Source of the DNA: Chrysophaeum taylorii
Taxonomy: Eukaryota > Sar > Pelagophyceae > Pelagomonadales > Pelagomonadaceae
Reading direction: 5' to 3'
DNA length: 29,216 nucleotides
Assembly (NCBI GenBank): GCA_029834535.1
Contig: JAQMWT010000155.1
Location: 1-29,216 of the forward strand
Under the pieces are notes generated by a model that was given only the letters and a program-made list of their open reading frames with translations, searched no databases and was not told where the DNA came from. Of this stretch, positions 1 to 8,400 are shown piece by piece. The position numbers and the translations under genes are program-made. The stretch's first letter is position 1. Every line of letters begins with the position of its first letter.

Positions 1-417
1 GTGGTACCGGAGCTGCTGGAGATCGTTGAAAGTCGCGGAGAGGATCTTCGTCTTGTCCAGAGCTACGCGGAGCGCCCCTCCCTCGAAGGCCCCCCGAGCC
101 CCCGAGGCCGGCGGTTCCCGGCCGATTTCGTCGAGGACGGCGCGGCACTCGACCAGGAACCCCGTCATCTGCGCCTCGAGCGCGTCGCGGTCGGCGTCGC
201 TCATGCGGTCGGCCTCGCCCACTGCGAAGCTCGGCGTGGCGTAGTCCGACCCGACCTCGCGCAGTCGCGCCTCGGTGCGGTCGATGCCCACTACAAGCAC
301 CGTCAACTTGCGCATCACTTTGCTGCTGCTGCTGCTGCCGCTGCTGCTCGCGAGAGGCCGCCTCGCCGCCGTACCCGAGACGCCGACCACCTCGAGGAAC
401 TCGGGAGTCCTGTCCAT
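1..417 (-). CDS. Syntaxin-18/SYP81-like ER Qa-SNARE, N-terminal part (runs off window)
   Basis: Reading the minus strand from the ATG at 417-415 gives 139 residues open to the window edge. The opening MDRTPEFLEVV, the middle block DRMSDADRDALEAQMTGF followed by LVECRAVLDEI, and the end KTKILSATFNDLQQLRY match the order of the N-terminal helical domain of plant SYP81, animal syntaxin-18 and yeast Ufe1. These are Qa-SNAREs of the ER that receive Golgi-derived COPI vesicles. The SNARE motif and tail anchor would lie beyond position 1 and are not visible. A Ser-rich stretch (LASSSGSSSSSK) is encoded by an AGC repeat at about 320-348. The gene is divergent from the PKA regulatory subunit across 125 bp. 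The match is from memory of the family and rests on scattered residues, so the assignment is likely rather than certain. Confidence 0.6.
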   Translation of the reverse strand, partial: MDRTPEFLEVVGVSGTAARRPLASSSGSSSSSKVMRKLTVLVVGIDRTEARLREVGSDYATPSFAVGEADRMSDADRDALEAQMTGFLVECRAVLDEIGREPPASGARGAFEGGALRVALDKTKILSATFNDLQQLRYH

Positions 418-542
418 TCCCAACACTGCCCCCCGCCTTCCCCAAACCTTTAACCCTCAAGCCCCCCCCCCGTCGTAGCAGTCGACCTTATTACGCTGCA
501 CGCACGACGCATGAGAGCGTTATATTTTTTCTTCTTCTCTGG
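418..542. promoter_or_regulatory. Compact divergent intergenic promoter region
   Basis: Only 125 bp separate the start codons of the syntaxin-like gene (minus) and the PKA regulatory subunit (plus), so both promoters must lie here or overlap the genes. It holds a C-tract (462-471), the sequence TAGCAGTCGACCTT at 476-489 (also found near repeats elsewhere in this window), an A/T-rich TATATTTTTT stretch near 520-530 and a pyrimidine run just before the plus-strand ATG. Promoter function is inferred from position only. Confidence 0.5.
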
Positions 543-1739
543 ATGATGAGCGACGGCAATTTCACCGCCGAGTCGGCTGCCAAGCACCAGGCCGAGCTCA
601 ACGAGTACCTCCAGTCCAAAAATATCAACCACCTCTTCATCCAGATCGTCGAAAGTCTGTTAATCGAGAAACCGGACAATCCCATCGGGTTCATTGTCGA
701 GTTTTTGCAAAAGAAGTACCCCGACTTGAGCGGGGTCGATTTGGCGCGAGCGACCCCGCTACCCGACGACGCCGCCCCCGAACAACAACAACAACAAGAC
801 GACGAGGACGAAGAAGAGGACTACGTCGACGACCTGCCGGTTCTCAAGTCGGGGGGGGCGTACGACCGCGACAAGAAGCGAAACTCGGTGTGTGCCGAGA
901 GCGACGTGGGCCAGGCGGAGATCAAGGAGTTCGACAAGTCAGACAGCGAACGCCAACGGATCATTGAAATCTTGGAGCACCAGGTCTTGTTCCGGCATCT
1001 CGACGCCGACCAGAAGGAGTTTGCCGCGCGCGCGATGGAACCCGTTGACTTCAAAACGGGCGACGTAATCATCAAACAGGGCGACGCGGGCGACCATTTC
1101 TACGTCCTCGCGTCGGGATCGGTCGAATGTTACGTCGCGGACCCTCAGGGCACAGAGAAGCTCGTGCAAACGTACGGGCCCGGAGGTGCCTTTGGCGAGT
1201 TGGCGATCATGTACAACGCGCCGCGCGCTGCGACCTGCAAGGCTGTCGCGCGCTGCAAGCTCTACGCGTTGGAGCGCAGGGCGTTTAAAGTCATCGTCAT
1301 GAAAACTACGATCGAAAAGCGCGCCCAAGCCAAGACCTTCCTCCAAAACGTGGAAATTTTGAAGCAACTCAACGACACTGAGCTCCTTCAGCTCGCCGAC
1401 GCGATGCGCGAACTTACCTTTGACGACGCCGACGTCATCTGCCGGCAGGGCCAACCAGGAAGCGATTTCTACATCATCAAGCACGGCACCGTTGTCTGCA
1501 CCCAGACCGACGCCAGAGGGGACCAAGTCGAGGTTGCGCGACTCGGCGTCGGCGATTACTTTGGAGAAATTGCGCTCTTGACCTCAAAGCCCCGCCAAGC
1601 CACCGTCGCTGCCGCATCGCCGACCCTCAAGCTTCTATCGCTCGACCGACCTACCTTCAACCGCATTCTCGGCTCCATCGAGGACATCCTCCGCCGAAAT
1701 ATCTCGGCCTACAACAAATTCCGCAGCCAGCACATCTGA
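543..1739 (+). CDS. cAMP-dependent protein kinase regulatory subunit
   Basis: Single-exon 398-residue protein of typical PKA-R length. Residues ~15-60 resemble the RIIa docking/dimerisation helix pair that binds A-kinase anchoring proteins. An acidic Q/D/E-rich linker follows. The inhibitor site is KKRNSV at residues 111-116, with Ser in the P position, which suggests an RII-type autophosphorylatable site rather than an RI pseudosubstrate. Two cyclic-nucleotide-binding domains follow. Each has an intact phosphate-binding cassette: FGELAIMYNAPRAAT (217-231, with E219 and R228) and FGEIALLTSKPRQAT (340-354, with E342 and R351). The protein would hold the PKA catalytic subunit inactive until the ligand binds. 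Whether that ligand is cAMP cannot be read from sequence. The start could be either of two adjacent ATGs (543 or 546). Confidence 0.95.
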   Translation: MMSDGNFTAESAAKHQAELNEYLQSKNINHLFIQIVESLLIEKPDNPIGFIVEFLQKKYPDLSGVDLARATPLPDDAAPEQQQQQDDEDEEEDYVDDLPVLKSGGAYDRDKKRNSVCAESDVGQAEIKEFDKSDSERQRIIEILEHQVLFRHLDADQKEFAARAMEPVDFKTGDVIIKQGDAGDHFYVLASGSVECYVADPQGTEKLVQTYGPGGAFGELAIMYNAPRAATCKAVARCKLYALERRAFKVIVMKTTIEKRAQAKTFLQNVEILKQLNDTELLQLADAMRELTFDDADVICRQGQPGSDFYIIKHGTVVCTQTDARGDQVEVARLGVGDYFGEIALLTSKPRQATVAAASPTLKLLSLDRPTFNRILGSIEDILRRNISAYNKFRSQHI

Positions 1740-1918
1740 GAGATGGGCGAGGACTACTACTACTACTACGTCAAAGATCGACTTTTCTCCACCCCCCGTC
1801 GAGAGGTCGAGAGGTCGAGCCGTCGAGCCGTCGAGAGGTCGCGATAATAAAAACCCTAAACCCCTCGAAGAAGAAGAAGAAGAAGATGAAAACGTGCTGC
1901 TGGTGATACGATGTTGTG
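1740..1918. repeat. Short intergenic spacer with simple repeats
   Basis: The 179-bp gap between two plus-strand genes contains a degenerate GTCGAGAGGTCGAG / GTCGAGCC repeat at about 1797-1843, an AATAAAAACCCTAAACCCC stretch (1847-1865) that could serve as a poly(A) signal for the PKA gene, and an AAG repeat at about 1868-1886. No gene is seen. Confidence 0.6.
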
Positions 1919-4900
1919 ATGCGCCTGCGATATGACGAGGGCTCGGAGAGGGTGAGTGATGAATCAATCCCGCGACAGCGCGGCGAGACGGAGCGGCGGC
2001 GGCGCGGCGCGAAGCGCAAGGTGAGCGCGCCGCGCGCGAAGCGACGAGCGCCGGCACAACACGAAGGATGCCTCCGCATGGCCCTCGTGGCGTGCGCGAT
2101 GTCGTCCGTTGGCGCCGTCCTGGTTGTGCTCGCGACGCGAATCGAGGTGTCGCAGTCCCCGAGCATGCCCAAGCAGCGCGAGGTGGCCAAGACGACCAGG
2201 ACGCTGCGCGGGGGCAGCAGCAGTCCCTCGTCGTCTTGGCCGCCGAACGCGACGCGGTCCTGCTCGCCCGAGTTGTGGCTCAACGGCACTGACTTGAAGG
2301 GGATGGACCTGCCTGCGGGCTACGTGTCCCTCTCGACATCGAGCGAGTGCTGCGGCGCGTGCGTCAGGTGGGCGGCGATTCGTGGTGTTGTTGTTGTTGT
2401 TGTTGTTGAAAGGGATCGCGTTGTTGTTTTTCGTAGGCGTACGGAGTGCGTCGCGTGGACCGCGGTCGCGGGCGGGGGGTGTTGGCTGAAGGGTGCGAAG
2501 CCCGGAAAATCGTTGAAGAACGAGAAGCTGACCTCCGGCGTCATCGTGGGCCGCAAGCCGAGCCCGTTGACGATGCGGAGCAGACGGCCGCCGCAAAAGG
2601 TGGCGATGGACGAGAAGACGATGCTGCGCGACTTCGCGTTCATGCCGCGCGAGGTGCGGCGGCTCAAAAAGGCGGAGGTCGAATGCGGGTGCGGGGCGAG
2701 CGACCCGGTGGACGAACTGGCGCTGCACGCGTCGACCCCGGCGCGCGACTGGTCCGAGGCGTTTCCGGTGGGAAACGGCGCGATGGGGGCTCTGGTCGGG
2801 TTCGAGGCCCGCGCGGCGCGCGTTCCGTTGGCCGAAGAGACACTCTTCGAGTCGCGCGCGATCGTCGAGGCCGAGACGCGTCGGGAGCGCGAGGCCGCGG
2901 CCAAACTTCGCGCCGAGCGGCGCAAGAAGGGCCGGCTGACCCCCGACGACCGGCAGTGGGACCGAAAGCCTAACGCGACCTCCGAGGCGTTCTCCGAGGC
3001 GCGGCGGGCGCTCCTCGACGGCGACCTCGGCACGGCGCACGAGATGAGCCGTTGGCTCGACGAGGGTCCCGTCGCCTCGTTCGAGGGGTTGGCGACGCTC
3101 GAGATCCTGGCCGGCGACCGTCCGTTGGAGCTCGCGAACTACGAGCGATCGCTCGACCTCCGAGTTGGCATCGCGAGCGCGAAATTCGAGGCGCGTCCTC
3201 CCAACGGGAGCGAAATTTACGCGCACCGGCGCGAGGCCTTCTTTTCGGCGGCCGACAACGTCCTCGTGCTACGCTACGAGTGCGCGGAAAAGCGGCACCG
3301 CGCGTGCGCGAGCGTTTCGGTTGGCCTGCGCCGCTCGGAGCGCGCCGAGGTCGTGAAAGTCGACGGCGACACCCTCGTCCTTAAAAGTAGCGGCGACAGC
3401 GATCTCGCGAGCTTCGCCGCGTGCGCGCGCATCGTCGAGGACAACGACGACGATGATACGGAGGGACACCGCACGACCGACCGACGCCAAGAAGAGGAAA
3501 CGACGACGTCGCTCCGGCGCTTCTTTTTCCCCAAGCCGAAACCAAAGGTCGAATCGTCGTCGTCCGACGAGAAACCACCCTCGCCAAAGGCGATCGCCGC
3601 GACCAACGAGCGAGGTGCGCTGGTCGTGCTGGTCGCGGGCGCGACGAGCTACCGCAACGGTTCGAAACCGCCCGACGCCGAGTGCGCCGCGCGCCTCGAG
3701 CGCGCGAGCCACTTGACGTACCGCGAGCTCCGGCGACGACACGCTATGGATTTCGCGGAACACTTCGGCAAGACAAAATTGAGCTTGGCCGAGTCGAACG
3801 GCCTTCGACCCAAGCTGAGCGGCTGCAGCCCGGGATCGGTCCGCGACACGGCGAAGCGCGTCGAGGCGCTCGCGCAGACGTGCGCTCGGAACGAATCGAA
3901 GGCGCGAGAACCGGCGGCGGAGGCGCGCGTCGTGGACCCGTCGCTGCTCGCGCTCGCCTACAACTACGCGCGATACTTGTTGCTCTCGAGCTCGCGCGGC
4001 GGCGACGGACTCCCGGCAAACCTCCAGGGCGTCTGGGCCGACGGCCTCAAGGCGCCGTGGGCGGGCGACTACCACTTGAACATAAACCTCGAGATGGCGT
4101 ACTGGGGCGCGATGACGGCCAACCTCCAGCGCAGCGCGGAGCCCCTCTTTTCCTTCGTCGACAAGCTCGCCGCCCGAGGCCGCGAGACGGCCAAAGAGTG
4201 GTACGGCATCGACGACGGCTGGGTCGCGCACGGCTTCACAGACGTCTCGGGCGACGCGCGAGCCCTCGGCGAAAACCGATGGGCGCTCTGCGTGACGTGC
4301 GGCGCGTGGGTCGCGCTCGGGACCTACGAGGCCTCGGAGGTCGTGCCCACCAACAGGACGCTCCTGGCGCGGGCGATGCTGCAGCTCGAGGGCGCGGTCC
4401 GCTTCTTCGCGCGCTACCTCGCGCCCTACAACGACACCAACGGAGAAGAAGTTCTCGTGACGGGCCCGACGACGAGCCCCGAGAACTCGTACCGATACCG
4501 CGTGAAAAACGCGACGGCCAAACAACGCACCAGCGCCTGGGGAACGATCGCGCTCGCGCCGGCGATCGACGTCGCCATCCTCGCGCGAATTTTCGAGGCG
4601 TACCACGAAGGATGCGCGCGCTTGCTGGCGACGCGCGTTGTCGTCGCGAACGACGACGACGACGACGACGTCGACGCCACGTCGACCAACTTCAGCGCGT
4701 GCGACTCCGAAGTGGTGAGCGCAGCCTTGGACGCGAGCGAACGCCTTCCGAACGGGGGCTGGCCCAAGGTGTGCGAGGACGGCGTCACGCTCCGAGAATA
4801 CCCGCTCAACGGCGACGCCAAGGACTGCATCCCCGACCAGGGACATCGCCATTTTTCTGGACTCTGGGCGCTCATGCCTGGCCGCCAAATCTCCCCGATC

Positions 4901-5749
4901 GACACAAAAGGCCTCGCCCTCAAGGCCAAGGCGACCTTGAGGCGCAAGCTTTCCGCCGGCGGCGGCCACACGGGCTGGTCGCGCGCGTGGACCGCCGCGC
5001 TCGCGGCCCGCCTCCACGACGGCGACGCCGTCGAAGCCCACCTCCTCGAGCTCGTCTCCGAGTACTTCGCGCCAAACCTCCTCGCGACGCACCCCCGTCT
5101 CAAACCCAACGACCGTCTCAAGGACCAGGGCTGCACGACGTGCTTCGAGCGCGACGACCCGACCGTCGACGCCGCCGGCCGCCTCGCGCGCCTTCGACGA
5201 CAGGTAATTAACCGCCCGCGCGACGACGGCATGATCACGACCACCGGCGACGTCTTTCAGATCGACGGAAACCTCGGCCTCGTCGCGGCCGTCAACGAGG
5301 CCCTCGTCCAGGCGCACCGCGGCCCGCTCTCCCGCGTCGAACTCCACCTCCTGCCGGCGCTCCCGCCCTCCTGGACCCACGGCTCTCTTTTTGCCGTCAA
5401 GCTCAGAGGCGGCTTCGAGCTCGACATCAGGTGGAAAAACAACAAGCTCACCAATTTGACCCTCAAGGTCATCGATCCCTTCGGATCATCCGTCGCGATT
5501 CGCGCCCACACCGAGCTCACCATAGTCGATTTCCACTACAAATTTTCCGTGGCGAGGGGCGAGGATTCGAGACGACTCCCGATGCTATTCACTCCAAAGC
5601 CGGGAATCACCGTCGTTAAACCCATCTTCGCCGACTACACGATCTACATGGTGCCCCTCGACGACAGAGAACGCGGCGCCATCGATCAACTCCGCGACGC
5701 ACGCGATAACCCATCACCCTCCGTCTCGTCTGAATGGGCCCGAGTCTGA
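1919..5749 (+). CDS. GH95-family alpha-L-fucosidase-like protein with signal anchor and apple/PAN-like domain
   Basis: Best model is join(1919..2367,2437..5749), 1253 residues. A basic N-terminus of ~53 residues precedes a hydrophobic segment (MALVACAMSSVGAVLVVLAT, from 2078), so a type II membrane protein of the secretory route is likely; the Met at 2078 is an alternative start. A Cys-rich apple/PAN-like domain follows (about 2255-2560: ECCGACVR, then TECVAWT, then GGCWLKG). The glycosidase covers about 2710-5500 with family GH95 signatures: FPVGNGAMGALV, GLPANLQGVW, YHLNINLEMAYW, TSPENSY, GHRHFSGLWALMPG, TGWSRAW and QIDGNLG. By recall of bifidobacterial AfcA, the catalytic set corresponds to the two Asn of LNIN (4079, 4085), Glu of SPEN (4481) and Asp of IDGN (5264); all are present. 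Substrate would be fucosylated or related glycans, but alpha-L-galactosides are also known for the family. Low-complexity acidic inserts sit at about 3430-3600 and 4650-4690. Confidence 0.88.
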   Translation: MRLRYDEGSERVSDESIPRQRGETERRRRGAKRKVSAPRAKRRAPAQHEGCLRMALVACAMSSVGAVLVVLATRIEVSQSPSMPKQREVAKTTRTLRGGSSSPSSSWPPNATRSCSPELWLNGTDLKGMDLPAGYVSLSTSSECCGACVRWAAIRGVVVVVVVERDRVVVFRRRTECVAWTAVAGGGCWLKGAKPGKSLKNEKLTSGVIVGRKPSPLTMRSRRPPQKVAMDEKTMLRDFAFMPREVRRLKKAEVECGCGASDPVDELALHASTPARDWSEAFPVGNGAMGALVGFEARAARVPLAEETLFESRAIVEAETRREREAAAKLRAERRKKGRLTPDDRQWDRKPNATSEAFSEARRALLDGDLGTAHEMSRWLDEGPVASFEGLATLEILAGDRPLELANYERSLDLRVGIASAKFEARPPNGSEIYAHRREAFFSAADNVLVLRYECAEKRHRACASVSVGLRRSERAEVVKVDGDTLVLKSSGDSDLASFAACARIVEDNDDDDTEGHRTTDRRQEEETTTSLRRFFFPKPKPKVESSSSDEKPPSPKAIAATNERGALVVLVAGATSYRNGSKPPDAECAARLERASHLTYRELRRRHAMDFAEHFGKTKLSLAESNGLRPKLSGCSPGSVRDTAKRVEALAQTCARNESKAREPAAEARVVDPSLLALAYNYARYLLLSSSRGGDGLPANLQGVWADGLKAPWAGDYHLNINLEMAYWGAMTANLQRSAEPLFSFVDKLAARGRETAKEWYGIDDGWVAHGFTDVSGDARALGENRWALCVTCGAWVALGTYEASEVVPTNRTLLARAMLQLEGAVRFFARYLAPYNDTNGEEVLVTGPTTSPENSYRYRVKNATAKQRTSAWGTIALAPAIDVAILARIFEAYHEGCARLLATRVVVANDDDDDDVDATSTNFSACDSEVVSAALDASERLPNGGWPKVCEDGVTLREYPLNGDAKDCIPDQGHRHFSGLWALMPGRQISPIDTKGLALKAKATLRRKLSAGGGHTGWSRAWTAALAARLHDGDAVEAHLLELVSEYFAPNLLATHPRLKPNDRLKDQGCTTCFERDDPTVDAAGRLARLRRQVINRPRDDGMITTTGDVFQIDGNLGLVAAVNEALVQAHRGPLSRVELHLLPALPPSWTHGSLFAVKLRGGFELDIRWKNNKLTNLTLKVIDPFGSSVAIRAHTELTIVDFHYKFSVARGEDSRRLPMLFTPKPGITVVKPIFADYTIYMVPLDDRERGAIDQLRDARDNPSPSVSSEWARV
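2368..2436 (+). other. Predicted 69-nt intron, length divisible by three
   Basis: The segment begins GTGGGC, ends TTTTTCGTAG, and contains (GTT)n at 2386-2408. Removing it joins ECCGACVR directly to RTECVAWT and restores the close cysteine spacing expected of an apple/PAN-like domain. Because it is 69 nt without an in-frame stop, the reading frame is also open if it is retained, which would add 23 residues including a run of seven valines. Confidence 0.75.
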
Positions 5750-5841
5750 TGATTCACCGTCCACCGTTCACGAAGAGGAAGAACCTCTCGCCGCGCGCGC
5801 ACTGGCCAATATCGCGCCTCCGCCCCCAGTATAATCTTTCT
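5750..5841. other. GH95 3' flank
   Basis: 92 bp between the GH95 stop codon and the terminus of the repeat element. It must contain the 3' untranslated region. The only possible poly(A)-like stretch I see is TATAATC near 5830-5837. Confidence 0.4.
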
Positions 5842-5878
5842 TCCTAACTACTAATCGACAGATGTTTGTCTGTCTGTC

Positions 5879-6069
5879 TTTAAATGTCGACTGCTAAGAG
5901 GGGGGTGTGTGTGTGGGGAGCATGAAGGATGTGGGTGTCTGTCTGTTTGTTTGTTTGTTTGTTTGTCTTTAAATGTCGACTGCTAAGAGGGGGGGGTGTG
6001 TTTGTTTGTCTTTAAATGTCGACTGCTAAGAGGGGGGGGTGTGTGTGGGGAGCATGAAGGATGTGGGTG
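5879..6069 (+). repeat. Triplicated TTTAAATGTCGACTGCTAAG plus G-tract repeat
   Basis: The motif TTTAAATGTCGACTGCTAAG followed by a run of G occurs at about 5879, 5968 and 6011. A second shared block, GGGGAGCATGAAGGATGTGG, follows copies one and three. Between them lie GTTT/GTCT runs. This expansion is absent from the other copies of the element in the window. Confidence 0.85.
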
Positions 6070-6137
6070 GGCCTCGATTTAGGGTAAGGATCAGGTAGGA
6101 GCGAGAGTAAGGATCAGGTAGGCGCGAGAGCCAGACA

Positions 6138-6650
6138 ATGATCCTCCAAGCCGTCTACGGCGACCTCGCAGACTATTTCCACGACCCGCGGCGGCTCTTT
6201 CAGCGCGCCATTCTCACGCCCCGTCGAAACGATGTTGTCGATGCTGACAACGCGCGCGTGACCGCGGCCTTTTTTTCCCGGAGACGAGGCGTCGGAGTTC
6301 TTTTCGGCTGACTAGGTTTTGTCGGAAGACGACGCCTCGCAACCTCGACCCGTCGCACGGCCACTGCAACGGTACCAGATACATGATCGATCGTGTCGTT
6401 GTCACCGAGGCTCCTCCAACCTGTATCCCTTAAGGCCCGCCGACGCCAAACGATCACCAAGAGCCAGGGCCAGACGCCCCGCGAGGTCGGCGTCCTCTTG
6501 GCGAAGCCCGTCTTCTGCCACGTCCAGCTCCACGTGGCTCTCTGTCTATCGGCAACCCCGAGGATATCCTCTTCTGAGTCGACGACTCCACCCTACCCCA
6601 CACGTGCTGCGCAATACCGATAAGCCCCCTCCCGGCGTCTACACGCGCAC
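6138..6650 (+). pseudogene. Helitron/PIF1-type helicase C-terminal remnant
   Basis: In changing frames this reads QAVYGDLADYFHDPRR, RAILTPRRNDVVDADNAR, GDEASEFFSAD then a stop, NLDPSHGHCNGTRYMIDR, INKSQGQTPREVGV and GNPEDILF then a stop. These correspond to the last ~170 residues of Helitron-encoded (PIF1-family) helicases, including the motif around TINKSQGQT and the CNGTR block. Frameshifts and stops make it non-coding. This copy also lacks about 85 bp present in the array copies between the GSEDDASL codons and NLDPSHG. No Walker A or Rep domain is present. Confidence 0.8.
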
Positions 6651-6998
6651 TATAGGTTAACTTACTGGGACCAGGCGAACTTGCTGGGGTTTGAGATTGG
6701 GACTAGGTGAACTTAGTGACCAGGTGAACTTACTGGGACCAAGTGAACTTACTGGGGTTTTTAGAGTGAACGCAAAGGCTAGCGGCGTGTACGGATCAAA
6801 GCGGCTTAGATTGGCGGAGGTGAGAGCGACGAGCTCGAAGGAGAGTGGGGTGAGTGGGTGTGAGCACGAGTGGGCTTACAGCGTAAGTTACACCGAACTT
6901 ACTGGGGTTAGAGATTGGGACTAGGTGAACTTACTGGGACCACGTGAACTTACTAGGGTTAGAGATTGGGACTAGGTGAACTTACTGGCCTGCACTTG
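6651..6998 (+). repeat. GTGAACTTACTGG minisatellite block (element 3' end)
   Basis: Repeated units of about 19-32 bp built on GGACTAGGTGAACTTACTGG and GGTTAGAGATTGGG. They are interrupted by a unique ~100-bp stretch (about 6762-6890) containing GGATCAAAGCGGCTTAGATT and GAGTGGGGTGAGTGGGTGTG. The same organisation, inverted, ends each unit of the array at 19143-25244. Confidence 0.85.
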
Positions 6999-7808
6999 TA
7001 TTTGTAGAAGAAGAAGAAGAAGGGACCTTGCGTGCACGGACGACGACACGAAAAGTCGTAAAACCCGCAATCACGATCCTCTTATGAGGGTAGGGTGTGC
7101 GTGCAGAGGCGGAGAAGCTGATGCTGGTGGAGTTCAAGAACCCAATCTTTTAGCCTCAGCATGCCCCACTTGCATACGGATGTGATGACGATCGTGACGG
7201 CGGATGACACCAATCACCATCGTCTGCTAGTTGGTTGGCGCAGGCACACGAGCGGTACCGCCGACGACGACGACGACGAGCCTGTCGCAGGAACCGCGGG
7301 CGGGTGCTGATCGCTACGGGAGGGTTGGGCTCCAGGGCATCTTTCCCGCGAGATTAGTATTGAGTGTCCTCTCTCGTCAACAGAGTCGGATAAGAAAGTT
7401 CGTACGAGCCGTTAACTATGTTTCAGTTTGTACTAAGACATACTCAACGGATCGCTGAGCTATGTTCATTTGTACTCAAGCAGTATGTGCCGCCACGCCG
7501 CGAGATCGTCGCGATGGAACTAGTCCCCATAGTGAAGTCGGCATCCTTTCGTCCCCTCACGCAAAAAAAGGGGGAAGCCCACGCGTTGTAGGACCCGTTG
7601 TTGCGGCGCGGGCTAGTCTCGTTTTCTTATCCGACCCTGACGTCAACACAATAATGTCTTCGTACTCCGGCCAACGGGCGAGATTTTTTTGTGATAATAA
7701 ACCTGCGCATTTTATTGATCGCGTGCAGTTATTATTCGGTTACGGCCTCGTCGTCGTCCGTCCGAGACCCCCGCCACGAATAAATTATAATCCGGTTGTT
7801 GTTGAACT
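6999..7808. other. Gene-poor stretch upstream of the DUF1622-type gene
   Basis: About 0.8 kb with a GAA microsatellite directly after the element end (about 7007-7022), a CGA repeat near 7260-7280, and A/T-rich stretches at 7690-7720 and 7778-7795 (AATAAATTATAATC) that could be promoter sequence for the gene starting at 7809. Small ORFs here show no family resemblance I recognise. An upstream exon of the next gene cannot be excluded. Confidence 0.4.
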
Positions 7809-8400
7809 ATGTATGTCTCAAGCTTCCCAAAGGTTGTTGCACATCCAACCCAAGCTGCTCATGTCCTATCCACGCTCGCAGTTTGCGACGAGGGAATCTT
7901 CAACGCCGAGGCTCAGTCGCACGTTGCAGAGGCCGTTGTCGAGGGTGTCGCGCTTCTCGGCGGCTTTACGATCGCGAGTGCCGTTGTGCTCGCGGCGATC
8001 AACCTCGTGCTGACACTGATGAATGCCCTGGCACAGAAGTGCCTCTACGACCAGTTCATGCCCTTCGATTTCGACATCGGCGCCGGGCCCGCGACGATCA
8101 CCCGTGTTCGACTCCAGCTCGCGCAACTGCTCGCGCTCGGCCTCGAGATTCTGCTCATCGGGGACATCCTCGAGGTGCGCGTCCCTGCGACTCGCGCCGA
8201 GCGTCCCGCAGACCTTGACCCAGAGCACCGAAGATTACACCTTCGATTCGTTATACAACCTCGCGTTGGTCGGCGCGATTCGGACCTTCCTTTCCTACTT
8301 CTTGGGCCTCGAAACAGAAGAGATCCTGGAGCGTGCCAAGGTCGACGGACGCATCGATGGCAGGGACTTCAACTATCAGCGCAGCTTAAAGGGTGAGTAG
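7809..8400 (+). CDS. DUF1622-type small membrane protein (spliced)
   Basis: Model join(7809..8174,8212..8400) gives 184 residues. The two parts lie in different frames. Removing a 37-nt GT-AG segment fuses RLQLAQLLALGLEILLIGDI to a second block, STEDYTFDSLYNLALVGAIR followed by TFLSYFLGLETEEI. That joined order is the hallmark of DUF1622 (LALEF...ADI, then IRTFLS...LE.E), a family of small three-pass membrane proteins of unknown function known mainly from bacteria. Three hydrophobic segments are visible: ~50-78 (GGFTIASAVVLAAINLVLTL), ~103-122 and, after the splice, ~137-155. The N-terminal ~45 residues go beyond the bacterial family and could be a targeting region. The start codon is the first ATG of the ORF and could be wrong if an upstream exon exists. 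The gene converges with CFAP57 at 130 bp. Confidence 0.72.
8175..8211 (+). other. Predicted 37-nt intron
   Basis: Begins GTGCGCGTCC and ends GCGTCCCGCAG. It lies between GDILE and TLTQSTEDY, exactly where the DUF1622 alignment needs continuity. Its length is not a multiple of three, so without removal the frame breaks. It is extremely short for a spliceosomal intron. A 1-nt indel elsewhere is the alternative, but the clean GT/AG borders favour an intron. Confidence 0.65.

Larger units (their letters stand above)
5842..6998 (+). mobile_element. Helitron-like (Helentron-like) non-autonomous element, solitary plus-strand copy
   Basis: The copy starts with TCCTAACTACTAATCGACAG and ends with CTGGCCTGCACTTG, the same two sharp edges that meet at head-to-tail junctions in the array at 19143-25244. 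In order it holds a (GTCT)n tract, an expanded G-rich repeat block (5879-6069), two copies of TAAGGATCAGGTAGG, a helicase C-terminal remnant (6138-6650) and a minisatellite 3' region (about 6651-6998). The base before the element is T and the base after it is T, which fits the T-T insertion preference known for Helentrons. A canonical CTRR end is not seen. The class assignment rests on the helicase remnant and the lack of terminal inverted repeats. Confidence 0.72.

Noticed and set aside
1847..1865. Telomere-like CCCTAAA sequence
   Set aside because: Only one unit is present, inside a gene-dense interval. There is no tandem run.
3269..5380. 703-codon minus-strand ORF inside the GH95 gene
   Set aside because: Antisense shadow of the GC-rich GH95 frame. 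It is Arg/Val/Asp-rich without family motifs, while the plus frame has clear GH95 signatures.
6138..6650. Functional helicase gene
   Set aside because: Several frameshifts, a shared stop after FSAD, and no Walker A or Rep domain. It is a C-terminal fossil.
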